Source: Amyelois transitella
Taxonomy: Eukaryota; Arthropoda; Insecta; Lepidoptera; Pyralidae
Length of the DNA: 64,000 nt
Reading direction: 5' to 3'
NCBI RefSeq assembly: GCF_032362555.1
Contig: NC_083520.1
Location: 3,038,001 to 3,102,000 of the forward strand
Position numbers and translations under genes: made by a program. The notes under the pieces were generated by a model. That model made no database searches and was not told where the DNA came from. It saw only the letters and a list, made by a program, of their open reading frames with translations. Of this stretch, positions 49,201 through 58,409 are shown one piece after another. Within the stretch, counting starts at the first letter, position 1; the number at the start of each line of letters is the position of its first letter.

Positions 49201-52200
49201 GCCCTTATTAGAAGTAAATAGATGCATTTCCAATATCAAATCAGCAAAAACTGTTCAGATTATGGAGAACAAAAAAGAAACTTTTGATTTAATATTTTGA
49301 CCAATATGCTGCTGATTATTATATCAAAAGGCTAACATCATAATAGGAGGATTTCAATCAAGCATTACCGTTGTAATATTTACTTAGTTTCGTGTATTTA
49401 AAGTATAATGTAACGTTTTTCGTTTCTGTTAATAGATTTCAAGATCATAATTTCTAGCAATGGCGGCATGTTATTACTAAAATAAGTAGCACAATGGGCA
49501 CTAACGACAAATTTTCCTTCTGCGTTCCTTTATTTTGAGAGTGTACATCACATTTCTTGATAATGCGGAACCGTCAGAAATGTGTCACAGCCGAAAGAGA
49601 ATGAATGCGTCGCAACCAAGCCGTTAAATGCAATTTTTATGAGTATGATTTTATTCTTACATACTTACTTGAATATAAGTGAGCACACTAAACACTATGA
49701 TGGAAAAGACAATTTAAAAAATAAGTAAACAAAATTGCACGTAAATATCGTAAATACTTGTTGATATCACTTACACATGTTAAGAAATTTAAACATGCAG
49801 TCACCAAGCAATAGTTGGTATTAAAAGTCAAAGAAGAAGTAGTCTTCTCAAAGCCTTCTAGGATTGGCAACATTATTCTACCACTATTTGATTATACAGA
49901 AATGATTGTATTAAGGTATGTATCGATCGACATATAGCGACGGGCAAAATGCTACGAACCTAAAAAGAAACGAGCTTCAAAGTATTTCAATAGAATATAT
50001 AAAAAATAAGACTTTGCAAGAAATAATGATTGTTCAATAGGTAACAAATTATTAATATAAAATAAATTAGCAATTAGCACAGGTAAACTAAGGTTTGTAA
50101 AACGGTCACGAGAACAGCATTCTTCACCAGAAACAACGACGGGTCCGTTAAAAAATTCTTTGCATTCTTCGCCTCTTTTTGTAGCCCTCGCCCTGGGCCA
50201 TCGCCATTACCATTATTGGAATCATCGGAATGTCAAACATTTACATTTGTATTTTTTTTTTGTTGATGGATCATTCCGTTTAGTTTCCTGGTTTTCTCTT
50301 ATGTTAGGTACGAGACCAAATGGCAATTCGTTGGTTTCTTTTTATTCTATGGTTATGTTTTTAAGTAGGTATGCCTACAAAGGTGAAAATTGCAAAAAAA
50401 TCTCAATTTGGTGTATTCACGTAAAAAACCTTTTTAGGTCACTGCAGACAAACTTCAACTTAAAGGGATAAAGGTCTCCGTTTTGTCGATAGTACATATG
50501 TATGTAGCAAAGCGGCTTTTAGTTTTAACTTTCTGTTTTAAATTCCATCTGCAAGTCTATGTTCTTCGAAAACTATAATCCTATGTCCTACACAAATGCA
50601 TATATTCACGTCTATATCCCTTGCGGGGCAGACAGAGCCATAAGTCTTGTAAAAGACTGTAAGACTGTAGGCCACGTTCAGGTGTTTGGCTAAATATCTT
50701 ACTAACGTGTAGACGCTCTGCACATTTGCTGTTAAAGTACGACAGGCGTTACCAAAGAAGATATAATGATTCACTACGTACGTCAATTCGATATGCCCTT
50801 TTAATCTGAGTAAAAATAAAAATGTTTATGCTATGACTTTTAATCGCAGGATATTATATATTGTTACGAGAAACACAAACAGACTAATATTCTGACATAC
50901 ATTCATACATATAATGACGTCTATATCCGTTGCGGGGTACATAGAGCCAACGGTCTTGAAAAGACTGATAGGCCAAGTTCAGCTGTTGGGCTTAATGACA
51001 GAATTGAGATTCATATAGTGACAGGTAGCTAACCCATCATCTAAAAGAAAAATCCCTAGTATATAAGCCTATTTCTTAGTCGCCTTTTACGACATCCATC
51101 GGAAAGAGATGGAGTAGTCCTATTCTTTTTGAGTCTGAAACTTAACTTCGACAAATGTTTCTGTGCCGGATGAGCAGCCGACAGAATGGTTGGTTTATGA
51201 GTTGTTCAACGACAAAACCTTTCTACTACGAACGAGTCGCCGACAGAACGATTTATTCATAAGCGAATTGATGACAGAACCTTTCTACTACGAACGTTTC
51301 GCCGACAAAACGATTCGTTAATGAGTGAATCGACGACAGAACCTTCTACCAAAAGAAGGATTCGTCGACAAAGCTTGGTTGGGCGTGTTTTGCCACTAAA
51401 AATAATCACCTAAGCGTATCCGTTCCGTGGGGTTATGAAACTTCAACCACTGATCTACCAACGCTCACATAGTTTGTTACTATTAAATGTACCCTAACTA
51501 AATTTAATCTTATGTTATGGAAGACATATGACGCCTTGGAAGCGGCAGTAAACTTAGTTTTTAAGTAATTTATTTGACGTCAACCAATGTTGTTAAACCA
51601 TACGACAATTATTAAGCGATATATAGTATCCTATGATAATGAATAAAATTTTTGAATTTTGAATTTTTTTTTTAATTTTGAATTTATAGAAAATTTCACA
51701 AAAGCTGTTCTAATTTCGTAGGATACATTATTTTGTATTAATTAAATATATATGTATAACTATATAAACTCTAAATTGTAAATAATAAGATGTTTTGTAA
51801 TAATCATATTTAATTGTATATATAACAAATTATTAACATTTTTTTTAGTGGCAAAACACGCCCAAACAAGCTTTGTCAACGAATCCTTCTTTTGGTAGAA
51901 GGTTCTGTCGTCGATTCACTCATTAACGAATCGTTTTGTCGGCGAAACGTTCGTAGTAGAAAGGTTCTGTCGTCAATTCGCTTATGAATAAATCGTTCTG
52001 TCGGCGACTCGTTCGTAGTAGAAAGGTTTTGTCGTTGAACAACTCATAAACCAACCATTCTGTCGGCTGCTCATCCGGCACAGAAACATTTGTCGAAGTT
52101 AAGTTTCAGACTCATTCTTTTTCTATTGGTGCCAGAAACTACACCACATTTTATTATCTCAGCATACTCGTATTGCACATTGTATTCCTAATTTGCCCAA

Positions 52201-53902
52201 AGATTTGGGTACACCAAAGAAGACGGCATGTTATTGATACTGTATGCTTAAAATAGATTTGACAAATGGACTGTGTACTGGATACTAACTTGCATTTAGT
52301 AATTTCAATGCCTAAGCAAGTATGGTGAGGTAAAATATGGCAAGTTTCTTTGCACATAAATGACCCCAACCTGTTAAGATAATGATAAAAAGATCACAGT
52401 GGTCAAACTGCACCCTACCTATAGATAATTGATTGCAAATCCAAGTGAAGATGCACCTAGGAAATTGTTTTATTTTTGTAAGTAGGTTTGACTATCAAAT
52501 AATCAAACTTGTACAACAAAATCAATACAGATAATCAAAAGGTAAACATTCACATTCATGCCTTAATCCCTTATGCAGTACACAAAACTTTAAGTCACAA
52601 TACTCAAAGGCCACACGTAGGATTTAGATAATAACAGGTTACTAGCTAATTGCCCACAAGAAGTATCCTAAGTCCATCCTAATATGCTTTTCCCTTGATT
52701 GACTTTACAATCTGCATGAGAAAAGACACATTTGACACACACAATTTATTTTGCTTCCTCAAAGATTTAAAGGTACAACATTGTTTGCTTTGGGACATAA
52801 GTGTATTAGATAATTATTTTGAATGTTCTGGAACAGTGGAAACAGATATAATGAAATACAATCATCAGAAACATGGCCATTTCATGGTCATGGTTATGTT
52901 AAAAAAAACACACACATAAGGGTTGCCAAATATGTACCAAAGGTCAAGTTTCTCTGCACAACAAACAATATGGATAATATCATTGTATCATATCCCTGCA
53001 GGGTTAAGCAGGGAATACAGAGGACCAGACACATACATTGAACAGATAGGAGAAACAATATAGTAAAATGAGGTCATAATAAATAAAACTATTCTCATTA
53101 CCAGCTATAATATTGAATTTTTCACCACACAACAAGAATACAAAATGCTGCATTTGGCCTATATTTTTAAACAAGTATAGAAAATGAATGGAAAGATAGA
53201 TAGAATACCCTTTATTGCACATATATATCGGCCTTATTGCATTGTGCAATTGCTTCCAGGCAACTTTTTTGGCAACTGAGACATAGGTAAACAATTACCT
53301 TGGTTTTTAATCAAGTGTAAACTTTGACACAATCAGGTTCTTCAATGCTACCGTTAAAGCGATTATTATTTAGGCATATTTAATGAAAATAGCGTAAGGA
53401 GTTATTGCAAAGAATTGTTAAAATATTGTGAAAAATTGCGATGTTTCCTACCTTTCTTCTTCGTCAATAATTTCCTTGCTTGTACAGGGAGGTTTTCCCT
53501 TAATTTTCTTATCCATGTTCTAAGACTAACTGCACTGATCCCGTGTGATCATAATAGTTTCATTCAATTAGCTTAATTTTGATGGGTCGAGAGGACACAC
53601 AAATAAAAATTATAGAAATTTAAAAATAAATACACCTCAATTTTAGGTTAACTGCGAAATATTTTTACCCTACACTTGACAGGATAACTTTGACAATGAC
53701 AGCGGAAATAAGGCATGGCAGAGGCCACGATGCTGACTGTAGTAGACGATCATAAATCTATAAAACATACCTGAAGGTATTCAATTTATCAACCACTTTA
53801 GTCAAATGTGTTTTTCTCAGCGGTCCTGGAGAACCACCCGGGGAATTTTCCCTGGATTCGGCGGCAAGCGCCCGTGCCACCATTAAGTCTTGTTCGTTCA
53901 TC
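28297..53902 (-). CDS. NADK: NAD kinase, with alternative first exons
   Basis: Phosphorylates NAD+ to NADP+, supplying cytosolic NADPH metabolism. Eight shared exons on the minus strand: 35957-36035, 34448-34573, 32769-32963, 32269-32371, 31592-31789, 30450-30607, 29604-29686 and 28297-28510 (stop TGA 28297-28299). All phases match. Motifs in order are RRTRSL-like start with [22 protein letters not shown], the catalytic and NAD-binding [79 protein letters not shown] and [19 protein letters not shown]. This layout follows vertebrate NADK rather than mitochondrial NADK2. Four alternative coding first exons precede it, giving predicted proteins of 428, 406, 448 and 410 residues. Several introns contain SINE copies near acceptors. 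Confidence 0.95.
29697..30449. other. NADK intron between exons ending GVELK and starting IALSPEARN
   Basis: No repeat of the SINE-A or SINE-B families recognised. Several open frames occur on both strands, but none has recognisable family content. Confidence 0.4.
30611..30878 (-). mobile_element. Full-length SINE-A whose target duplication includes an NADK splice acceptor
   Basis: 268-bp complete copy, from GTGCCGTGTGGTACCCGGCA at 30878 down to a TATG tail ending at 30611. It is flanked by 11-bp near-identical direct repeats: ATCAGGCCTGT at 30601-30611 and ATTAGGCCTGT at 30879-30889. On the gene strand the repeat reads ACAGGCCTRAT, which is the splice acceptor and first bases of NADK exon 30450-30607. 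The tail ends three bases before the acceptor AG that keeps the frame. Confidence 0.9.
30930..31062 (+). mobile_element. SINE-B copy
   Basis: Contains CCGAAACCGCCGAGCTTGCA, GAGTTATGAATATGGACGGA and a GTGATTTTATGTATGCATGT end. NADK intron, antisense to the gene. Confidence 0.8.
31911..32038. repeat. 67-bp tandem duplication in an NADK intron
   Basis: GATCTAAAAATTATACTA... starts at 31911 and again at 31978. The two copies share ACGCCATCTATGATTTAAGA and differ at only a few bases, so the duplication looks recent. Confidence 0.9.
32388..32450 (-). mobile_element. SINE-A 3' fragment upstream of an NADK exon
   Basis: Reverse orientation: CATACATACATAAAGTCACG then TCTATATTCCTTGCGTGGTA. Its tail end is about 17 bp from the start of the exon at 32371, in sense orientation to the gene. 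Confidence 0.8.
33050..33098 (-). mobile_element. Short SINE-A tail remnant
   Basis: CCATACATACATATAGTCAC followed by GTCTATATCAGAGCCAGCCA. It lies about 90 bp upstream of the NADK exon starting at 32963. Beyond it, 33,100-34,447 shows no feature that I recognise. Confidence 0.6.
34598..34711 (+). mobile_element. SINE-A copy, antisense, upstream of an NADK exon
   Basis: CATTCAGTCTTTTCAAGACT and GTTGGCTCTGTCTACCCCGC, with the tail ATGTATGTATGT at 34700-34711. Its left end lies about 25 bp from the acceptor of the exon that starts at 34573. Confidence 0.85.
34712..35956. other. NADK intron, nothing recognised
   Basis: AT-rich intron sequence with short open frames but no identifiable element. 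Confidence 0.45.
36036..38428. other. NADK intron between the nearest alternative first exon and the first shared exon
   Basis: AT-rich. The only recognised feature is a SINE-A copy at about 37885-38078 on the plus strand. Confidence 0.5.
37885..38078 (+). mobile_element. SINE-A copy
   Basis: GACCTTTCAGTATTATCAAG, then TGTCTACCCCGCAAGGGATA near the right end, and a TTATGTATG tail. Antisense to NADK. Confidence 0.75.
38429..38505 (-). CDS. NADK: NADK alternative first exon, proximal
   Basis: ATG at 38505 opens [20 protein letters not shown], then EYFDR, and ends with AG before the donor GTGAGT. The leftover AG plus the G that begins the shared exon at 36035 makes an arginine, keeping the frame (FDRRRTRSL). 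The predicted protein is 410 residues. Support comes from phase, donor quality and charged non-repetitive coding content; there are no transcript data. Confidence 0.75.
38506..38720 (-). promoter_or_regulatory. Candidate promoter of the proximal NADK first exon
   Basis: A locally GC-richer patch directly upstream of the 38505 start codon. It contains an exact TCAAGGTCA on the minus strand at 38679-38687, the extended nuclear-receptor half-site bound by FTZ-F1 and ERR-type receptors. Whether it is used is unknown. Confidence 0.4.
38721..41780. other. NADK intron, no clear element
   Basis: AT-rich sequence. An 80-codon plus-strand frame without ATG (40575-40814) is open but matches nothing that I know. 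Confidence 0.4.
41781..41931 (-). mobile_element. SINE-A copy, 5'-truncated
   Basis: Tail CATACATACATACATATGG at the left, then CCTTGCGGGCTAGGCAGAGC and GTTGCTAGCCCATCACC at the right. Confidence 0.85.
42298..42335. repeat. Short near-perfect hairpin
   Basis: 18-bp arms, TGAAACCTTTATCTTTCA and TGAAAGATAAAGATTTCA, with one mismatch and a 2-base loop. Confidence 0.7.
46059..46228 (-). mobile_element. SINE-B copy
   Basis: Reverse orientation: ATCATGCCTCTTTCCCGGAT, GGCTACATCTTTCCACTTGC and CCAAATTCATAACTTGTTTC. Sense to NADK, in its large intron. Confidence 0.75.
47242..47432 (-). CDS. NADK: NADK alternative first exon, middle
   Basis: ATG at 47432 opens [20 protein letters not shown]. The exon is serine- and arginine-rich toward its end (HRRRRSGTW) and stops after CC at the donor GTAAGT. 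CC plus the G of the shared exon makes proline, so the frame continues into RTRSL. Predicted protein 448 residues, the longest isoform. A GC-rich patch lies about 300-550 bp upstream. Confidence 0.75.
47750..47990 (-). promoter_or_regulatory. GC- and CpG-rich block upstream of the middle NADK first exon
   Basis: The densest CG content in the window, with many CG dinucleotides (for example CGTCGTACGGCGATCGGCGG), in otherwise AT-rich DNA. Its position fits a promoter or 5' UTR of the 47242-47432 exon. Open frames here on both strands are most simply explained by the base composition. Confidence 0.45.
48113..50590. other. NADK upstream intron sequence
   Basis: AT-rich sequence without recognisable exons or repeats. 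The short open frames at 49688 and 50160 have no family content. Confidence 0.4.
50591..50700 (-). mobile_element. SINE-A fragment
   Basis: TTCACGTCTATATCCCTTGC, GGGGCAGACAGAGCCATAAG and GGCCACGTTCAGGTGTTTGG. Confidence 0.8.
50897..52150 (-). mobile_element. SINE-A copy split by a foldback element
   Basis: Left part 50897-51130 runs from the TATG tail to CCTATTCTTTTT. The right part, from 52114, resumes with ATTCTTTTTCTATTGGTGCC and a diverged 5' end. The 51131-52113 foldback element separates them, with the 9-bp ATTCTTTTT of the SINE present on both sides. Confidence 0.9.
51131..52113. mobile_element. Foldback element with 9-bp target-site duplication
   Basis: 983 bp with arms of ~274 bp, 51131-51404 and 51840-52113. 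The termini read GAGTCTGAAACTTAACTTCG and pair without gaps; only a few mismatches were noticed. Each arm is built of three ~62-bp subrepeats containing CGACAGAACCTTTCTACTA. The target duplication ATTCTTTTT is at 51122-51130 and 52114-52122. The AT-rich middle codes nothing, so it is a non-autonomous DNA element of the foldback or Mutator-derived type. Confidence 0.92.
52555..52690 (-). mobile_element. Strongly decayed SINE-A copy
   Basis: Only short blocks remain, such as AAAGGCCACACGTAGG and ACAGGTTACTAGCTAATTGC, in family order. Confidence 0.5.
53452..53516 (-). CDS. NADK: NADK alternative first exon (short, MDKKIKG)
   Basis: ATG at 53516 opens [20 protein letters not shown], ending GAAGAAAG before the donor GTAGGA. 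The leftover AG completes an arginine with the shared exon. Predicted protein 406 residues. A TCAGT initiator-like motif lies about 20 bases upstream (minus strand, 53534-53538), so the 5' UTR would be very short. Too short to show up as a long open frame. Confidence 0.65.
53534..53538 (-). promoter_or_regulatory. Initiator-like TCAGT
   Basis: Arthropod Inr consensus on the minus strand in the context GATCAGTGCAGTTAG, 18 bases before the 53516 ATG. Five-base motifs are common, so support is positional only. Confidence 0.3.
53771..53902 (-). CDS. NADK: NADK alternative first coding exon, distal
   Basis: Preceded by a good acceptor (ATCTTTACAG at 53903-53912), so an upstream untranslated exon exists. 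ATG at 53901 opens [20 protein letters not shown], then [20 protein letters not shown] and NTF, with AG before the donor GTATGT. It joins the shared exon in phase to give a 428-residue protein. A candidate noncoding first exon ends at about 57730, where the minus strand reads CTGAGAG followed by GTAGGTG, but this is inference. Confidence 0.8.
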
Positions 53903-54694
53903 CTGTAAAGATAAAAAAAGAAGAAAGTAAGTAAAAAGGAAATAATAAGGTAACTATCTGATAAATTCATCTTTGTTTTTTGTTTTTAAACATTCTATTT
54001 TATTTCAAATTACTAAAAATAGATTACAAATATTATATTATATTCATCTTTAGCAATTTGAACCCCAACCTTCTTGTCTTCTTCAATATGTTAGACACAC
54101 AAATAAAGAAGATTAGACAAGAATAAATGGTCTGTTTCAGTGTTTTCAATGAATACTTTTATTCATTCCAATTTTAATAAAAAAAGGTATGTACCTATAC
54201 CTGCCTAATATAATTACGGCAATTAAGAAAACTGCATTAAAAGAAGAATCAGTAAAGTTGTGTGAACGAACACACCTACTAGATACCTAATAAACTTCCA
54301 TACGACCAATACAAACTAACTGAGAAGAAAGGTACATAAGTGGACAAAGGGTATGTATATTGTATTATTTGTCACTCATTGTAAGTAGTAAGGTACCTAT
54401 TCTTGTACAAAGTAAACATTGTATGTAAGCGGAAGTTTTTGTAGGAATTTGTACATTGATGATATGATGTTTAATTTATTATCATCTTAGGAAATATTTA
54501 AAGATAGGTAAGGTATATTATACCATTTGTTCGATTTATGACAGATACTGAGATGTGCAAATAGATCTGAGGAATAAGGATACTACAATCATTGAGAGGT
54601 GTCTGGAGTCTCCCCTACTTCCTGCGGACGTATTTTTGGCTTACATGCTAGTCTGGTAGCAAAAAAAAGACTAGTTAATATACTTATTTGAAAT

Positions 54695-54835
54695 TCTTCT
54701 TTTAGGCAATGGGCTAGCAACTATTTCAATCTTAATTCTATCATTAAGTAATACAGCTGAACGTGGTTATTAGCCTTTTCGAAACTGTTGGCTATGTCTT
54801 ACTCGTAAGGGATAAAAGCGTGATTATATGAATGT
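54695..54835 (+). mobile_element. SINE-A copy, 5'-truncated
   Basis: TTCTTCTTTTAGGCAATGGG, TCAATCTTAATTCTATCATT and GTAAGGGATAAAAGCGTGAT. Confidence 0.75.
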
Positions 54836-55333
54836 ATAATTTCGGAATCCTTTCGCCCACTTAACACGCCCTTGCAATTCAACCATTGAAAATTTCCCGA
54901 TATTGGGGGAGTTTCTGGAAAACCTAATTTCCTTTCTTGGTGCTTGTCATGGTGAAATCAAAACCGGACTGTAGGTGTACCATCTTCTACAGTTTCTGCT
55001 ATGTAGGTATATGGGCCTCTTATGTATTCAATGGTGGTTCCGTGCCCCAATAAGAATTTCATCCGAAAATTTTTGACATATCGGTTATGGATAGATAAAT
55101 GGATGAGTAGTATCTTACAAACACGTACCTACTGAAACCGCAAATTCCTTTTTTGATATTTTCGCCAAAAAGGTCGTCTACTGGTAATTGATAAGTACGA
55201 AATTAAAACTAAAAGCGTGTTACCATCCAAGGCGAACTGGGTCGTGGCGTGCTTTAATTATTCGCCATGTGTGGAATGGCGGGCCGCGAGGTTGGAGCGA
55301 GGTGTGTCTGTATGACGAAGCGAAGACTGATTA

Positions 55334-55500
55334 TACATACATACTTTACAACACATCTATATCCCTCGGAGTAGAAAGAGCAAACAGTCATGAAAAATAC
55401 TGGAAGGTCACGTTCAGCTTTATGGCTTGATGATGGAATTGAGTTTAACTAGTGACCGGTTGCTAGCCCGTCGCCTTAAACAAGAATCAAGAATCCCAAG
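55334..55500 (-). mobile_element. SINE-A copy, diverged
   Basis: CATACATACTTTACAACACA tail, GGTCACGTTCAGCTTTATGG and CGGTTGCTAGCCCGTCGCC. Confidence 0.75.
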
Positions 55501-55853
55501 TTTATTAGTCTAATGTTGGAACTGCCTCATATATCGTGGTCTATATAAAGTTTTGTAAGTGAGTATACGAGTGAGATATAAATATGTTAAGGGTTCAGTT
55601 AATAAATTGATCGCCGTCGCAACAGACATGACCCCTGATTCACATTTTCATTTTTTTTTTTTGATATTTCGTGCGATGACTTTCAGTAAGCACAGGTAGG
55701 TATTTTCCAGCCAACAGAAATACCATATTGTGTGCCAGCTACTTCTCTGTCAGTGCAGATTGTTAAAGTCTATCAAAGCTGGGGCTCTAAACCTTGATTT
55801 TCTTCTTTTAGGCGATGGGGTAACCGTCTCTTATTGATCAGACCAGACCCAGT

Positions 55854-55960
55854 AGCATGACACGCGCAATGTTTTTATCGCTGTCTCGTTTTACGACATA
55901 ATTAAAAGCGAAACAGCGATAGTTATCGCGCGATAAAAACGGCGTCGCGCGTGTTATGCT
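55854..55960. repeat. Palindromic MITE-like hairpin
   Basis: AGCATGACACGCGCAATGTT on the left pairs imperfectly with the right end CGCGCGTGTTATGCT. The inner part repeats TATCGCTGT and TTTTTATCGC motifs in inverted order. A related half element lies at about 31134-31200 (GCCATTTTTATCGTGCGATA). Confidence 0.65.
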
Positions 55961-57729
55961 CCGGGGGAACATCAGCATGGAAGCATTCAGTGTCAATAAT
56001 ATTTTATCTTTTCACAAAATCTAAATAAATTAATTCTAATAAATTTTTCGCAAATCTCTCGTCGGTTAATGGTATTCTTGACCAGACCTTACTCCGTAAA
56101 GTTCCTGATCAAGGTACGTACATTCATCTAGGCCTTCACCTTCCAATGTTTCCATTTACCAGCCTCATATACCAGTTAATCCACCCAAATAAACGTGTAT
56201 TCACGGAGGAGCTAATTGTATCTCATATAATAATGATTCAACCGATACAAAGATAAGCTTCTTATCTATAACGATGAACTAGATTTCTATTGTACCTATT
56301 TAATGAGTCTGATACAACAGTTGTAAGGTTCTCTTAATTATTTTTTCGCCGTTTGAAGACGGCATTCGAATATGTCACACTTTCAAAATATAAAAACATA
56401 AACATTTCTTTACATAATTTCGATTTTTAAGTCAATCTTTTTTAAGTTAATATTTTTTCAACGCTTTCTTTATTTAAAAATTAGTAGGTTTACAAACTCT
56501 GTTTACCAATAAGCAAACGAACTAACTACAATTACCTAAGTAGTCATAATATTATTTGTAAATTCCAACATTTACGACGTGACATTTTCTTATTATCGGG
56601 CTCTAAAAACATCAACCATTGTAAAACGATGGTATCATAGTTATTTCCTTTGCCCGATATAATAGTTCATTCATTCATAATCCAAGATCTCATGCATGAT
56701 AATTCATCACAGACATAGATAAAGCTAGACCCCGCTAGCGTATGTAACTCGCGTTCTAATTCTAACTCGCGTGATATTTTTTCAAAAGCGTTTCCTTCGG
56801 TTTTTGTAGTCTTTGATAGCCAAAATATAAATATGTTTTATCATGTAAATTGTAGCTGTATATCTGTTTAATCTATTACCAAAAGACTTCAACCCTAATT
56901 TCGTGCTGTTCATTCCACAGCAATGAAAAGTTGACACGCTTGATTTGATGAATGAGTGAGATTTGACACATGGGTGAAGTGGCGCTATTTAGACACGTCT
57001 ATGTCTTTGTCGTTCACCAGTTTTTTAAAAAGTCATAACACTTAGGTATCACCTACACTACAACTGACGTCAATTTTGCAAAACAAGTTCTACCAGTTTT
57101 TTAACACCTCTTTAATGTCAAGAAACTTGAATTTATGATTGTTCTGACAAAATAAAGTATGATAAACGGCGAGCTATGGCCTATGCCGTAGGGCTTCCGG
57201 AAGAGGGCAATAAGAACGTTTAATATCTTTTATATTTTTTATTACTTGAATGTCATAACAGCCGATAAAATAATAGTTTTAAAAATCCCAAATAGGTTTA
57301 TATCAGGTAATACTGTAAAAAATAATCTGTCTTAAGGCAGTATCAGACTTTAAAGAGGATAAAATATAAATAACATTTGCGATACCTACAATTAGTTGAG
57401 AATGTAATAAATAGGATTGGATTTGACAATTGTGTTCACAGCACACACTTTTCCAATCATGTCTATGTCTATATTGTTCTGCCATACCGTTTTACGCCAT
57501 GCATAACAATGTTTGCACACATTTCGATAAGAAGATTCCGTTCAAATTAAATTTATTGTAATCTGTCACACCTATTCCATACAGTAAATAAGTAAATCTA
57601 CCCTTTAATTTTGCAAATTATGTAGAACAAACCTAAAAACAAGCAGCGTTTTATTTCAAATTGTCAAAATAAATATTCCCTGTGATAATATCTATGCCCA
57701 TTTTTTATAGTTTTAAAATCTTCACCTAC

Positions 57730-57960
57730 CTCTCAGCCGAATCACCAAATCACAAAAATGCCGAACTATTATTAGACATGAGTATTTATTTACACTCGCG
57801 CGCGTGCGTTCAGTGCCACCTTTAGCATTACAATGCGTGGTGTGGGGTCGGCGTGTCAACGAGGTCTGGTCTCCGGCAGACAATGTAAGTCACGGTCATA
57901 AAAGCCTCTCACTCGTTTCCGAGTGCACTTCTTTTCGGAGTTAAATAGTTACCTATTGAT
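57730..57960 (-). promoter_or_regulatory. Candidate distal promoter and untranslated exon of NADK
   Basis: GC-richer stretch (GCGCGCGTGCGTTCAGTGCC near 57800) in AT-rich DNA. A consensus-like donor on the minus strand (GAG|GTAGGT) near 57730 could join to the acceptor of the 53771-53902 exon. Inference only. Confidence 0.3.
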
Positions 57961-58156
57961 GACATAATGCTTTGATTGACTTTCGAAGCTGAGGTTGAAT
58001 TCATAGCCGCTTAAGATTGTATACCGCTAGTAGACAGTTTCTATCTTGTATCACAAGGAAAAATTTACATAGCGTCGCAGCTACGTATCTAGCAAGTTAT
58101 AAAGTTAACGTCATTTCCTATGGCAACTGTCATTGTATTTGTATATACGCATATAT

Positions 58157-58409
58157 ACATACATATAATCACGTCTATATGTCTTGTGGAATAGACAGAA
58201 CCAACAGTCTTGAAAAGATTGATAGGCCACGTTCAGATGTTTTTCTTAATGATAGAATTGAAATTCAAGGTTGCTATCCCGTTGCCTTATAGAAGAATCC
58301 GTAGTTTATAAGCTATCTATCCCTTAGTCGCCTTTTACGACATCCATGGGCAAGAGATGGAGTGGTCCTTTTATTTATATTTTATTAGTACCGGGTACCA
58401 CACGGCACT
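58157..58409 (-). mobile_element. Near full-length SINE-A copy
   Basis: Runs from TACATACATATAATCACGTC to ACCGGGTACCACACGGCAC, with an internal shortening around GAAATTCAAGGTTGCTATCC. Confidence 0.88.

Larger units (their letters stand above)
53913..57729. other. Distal 5' intron of NADK or intergenic DNA
   Basis: AT-rich, with SINE-A copies near 54695-54835 (plus) and 55334-55500 (minus), a SINE-A scrap at about 55801-55820, and a palindromic hairpin at 55854-55960. No coding exon recognised. Confidence 0.45.

Noticed and set aside
49688..49873. A fifth NADK first exon ([14 protein letters not shown]...)
   Set aside because: Its donor-like GTAAGT leaves phase 0, which does not fit the phase required by the shared exon at 36035.
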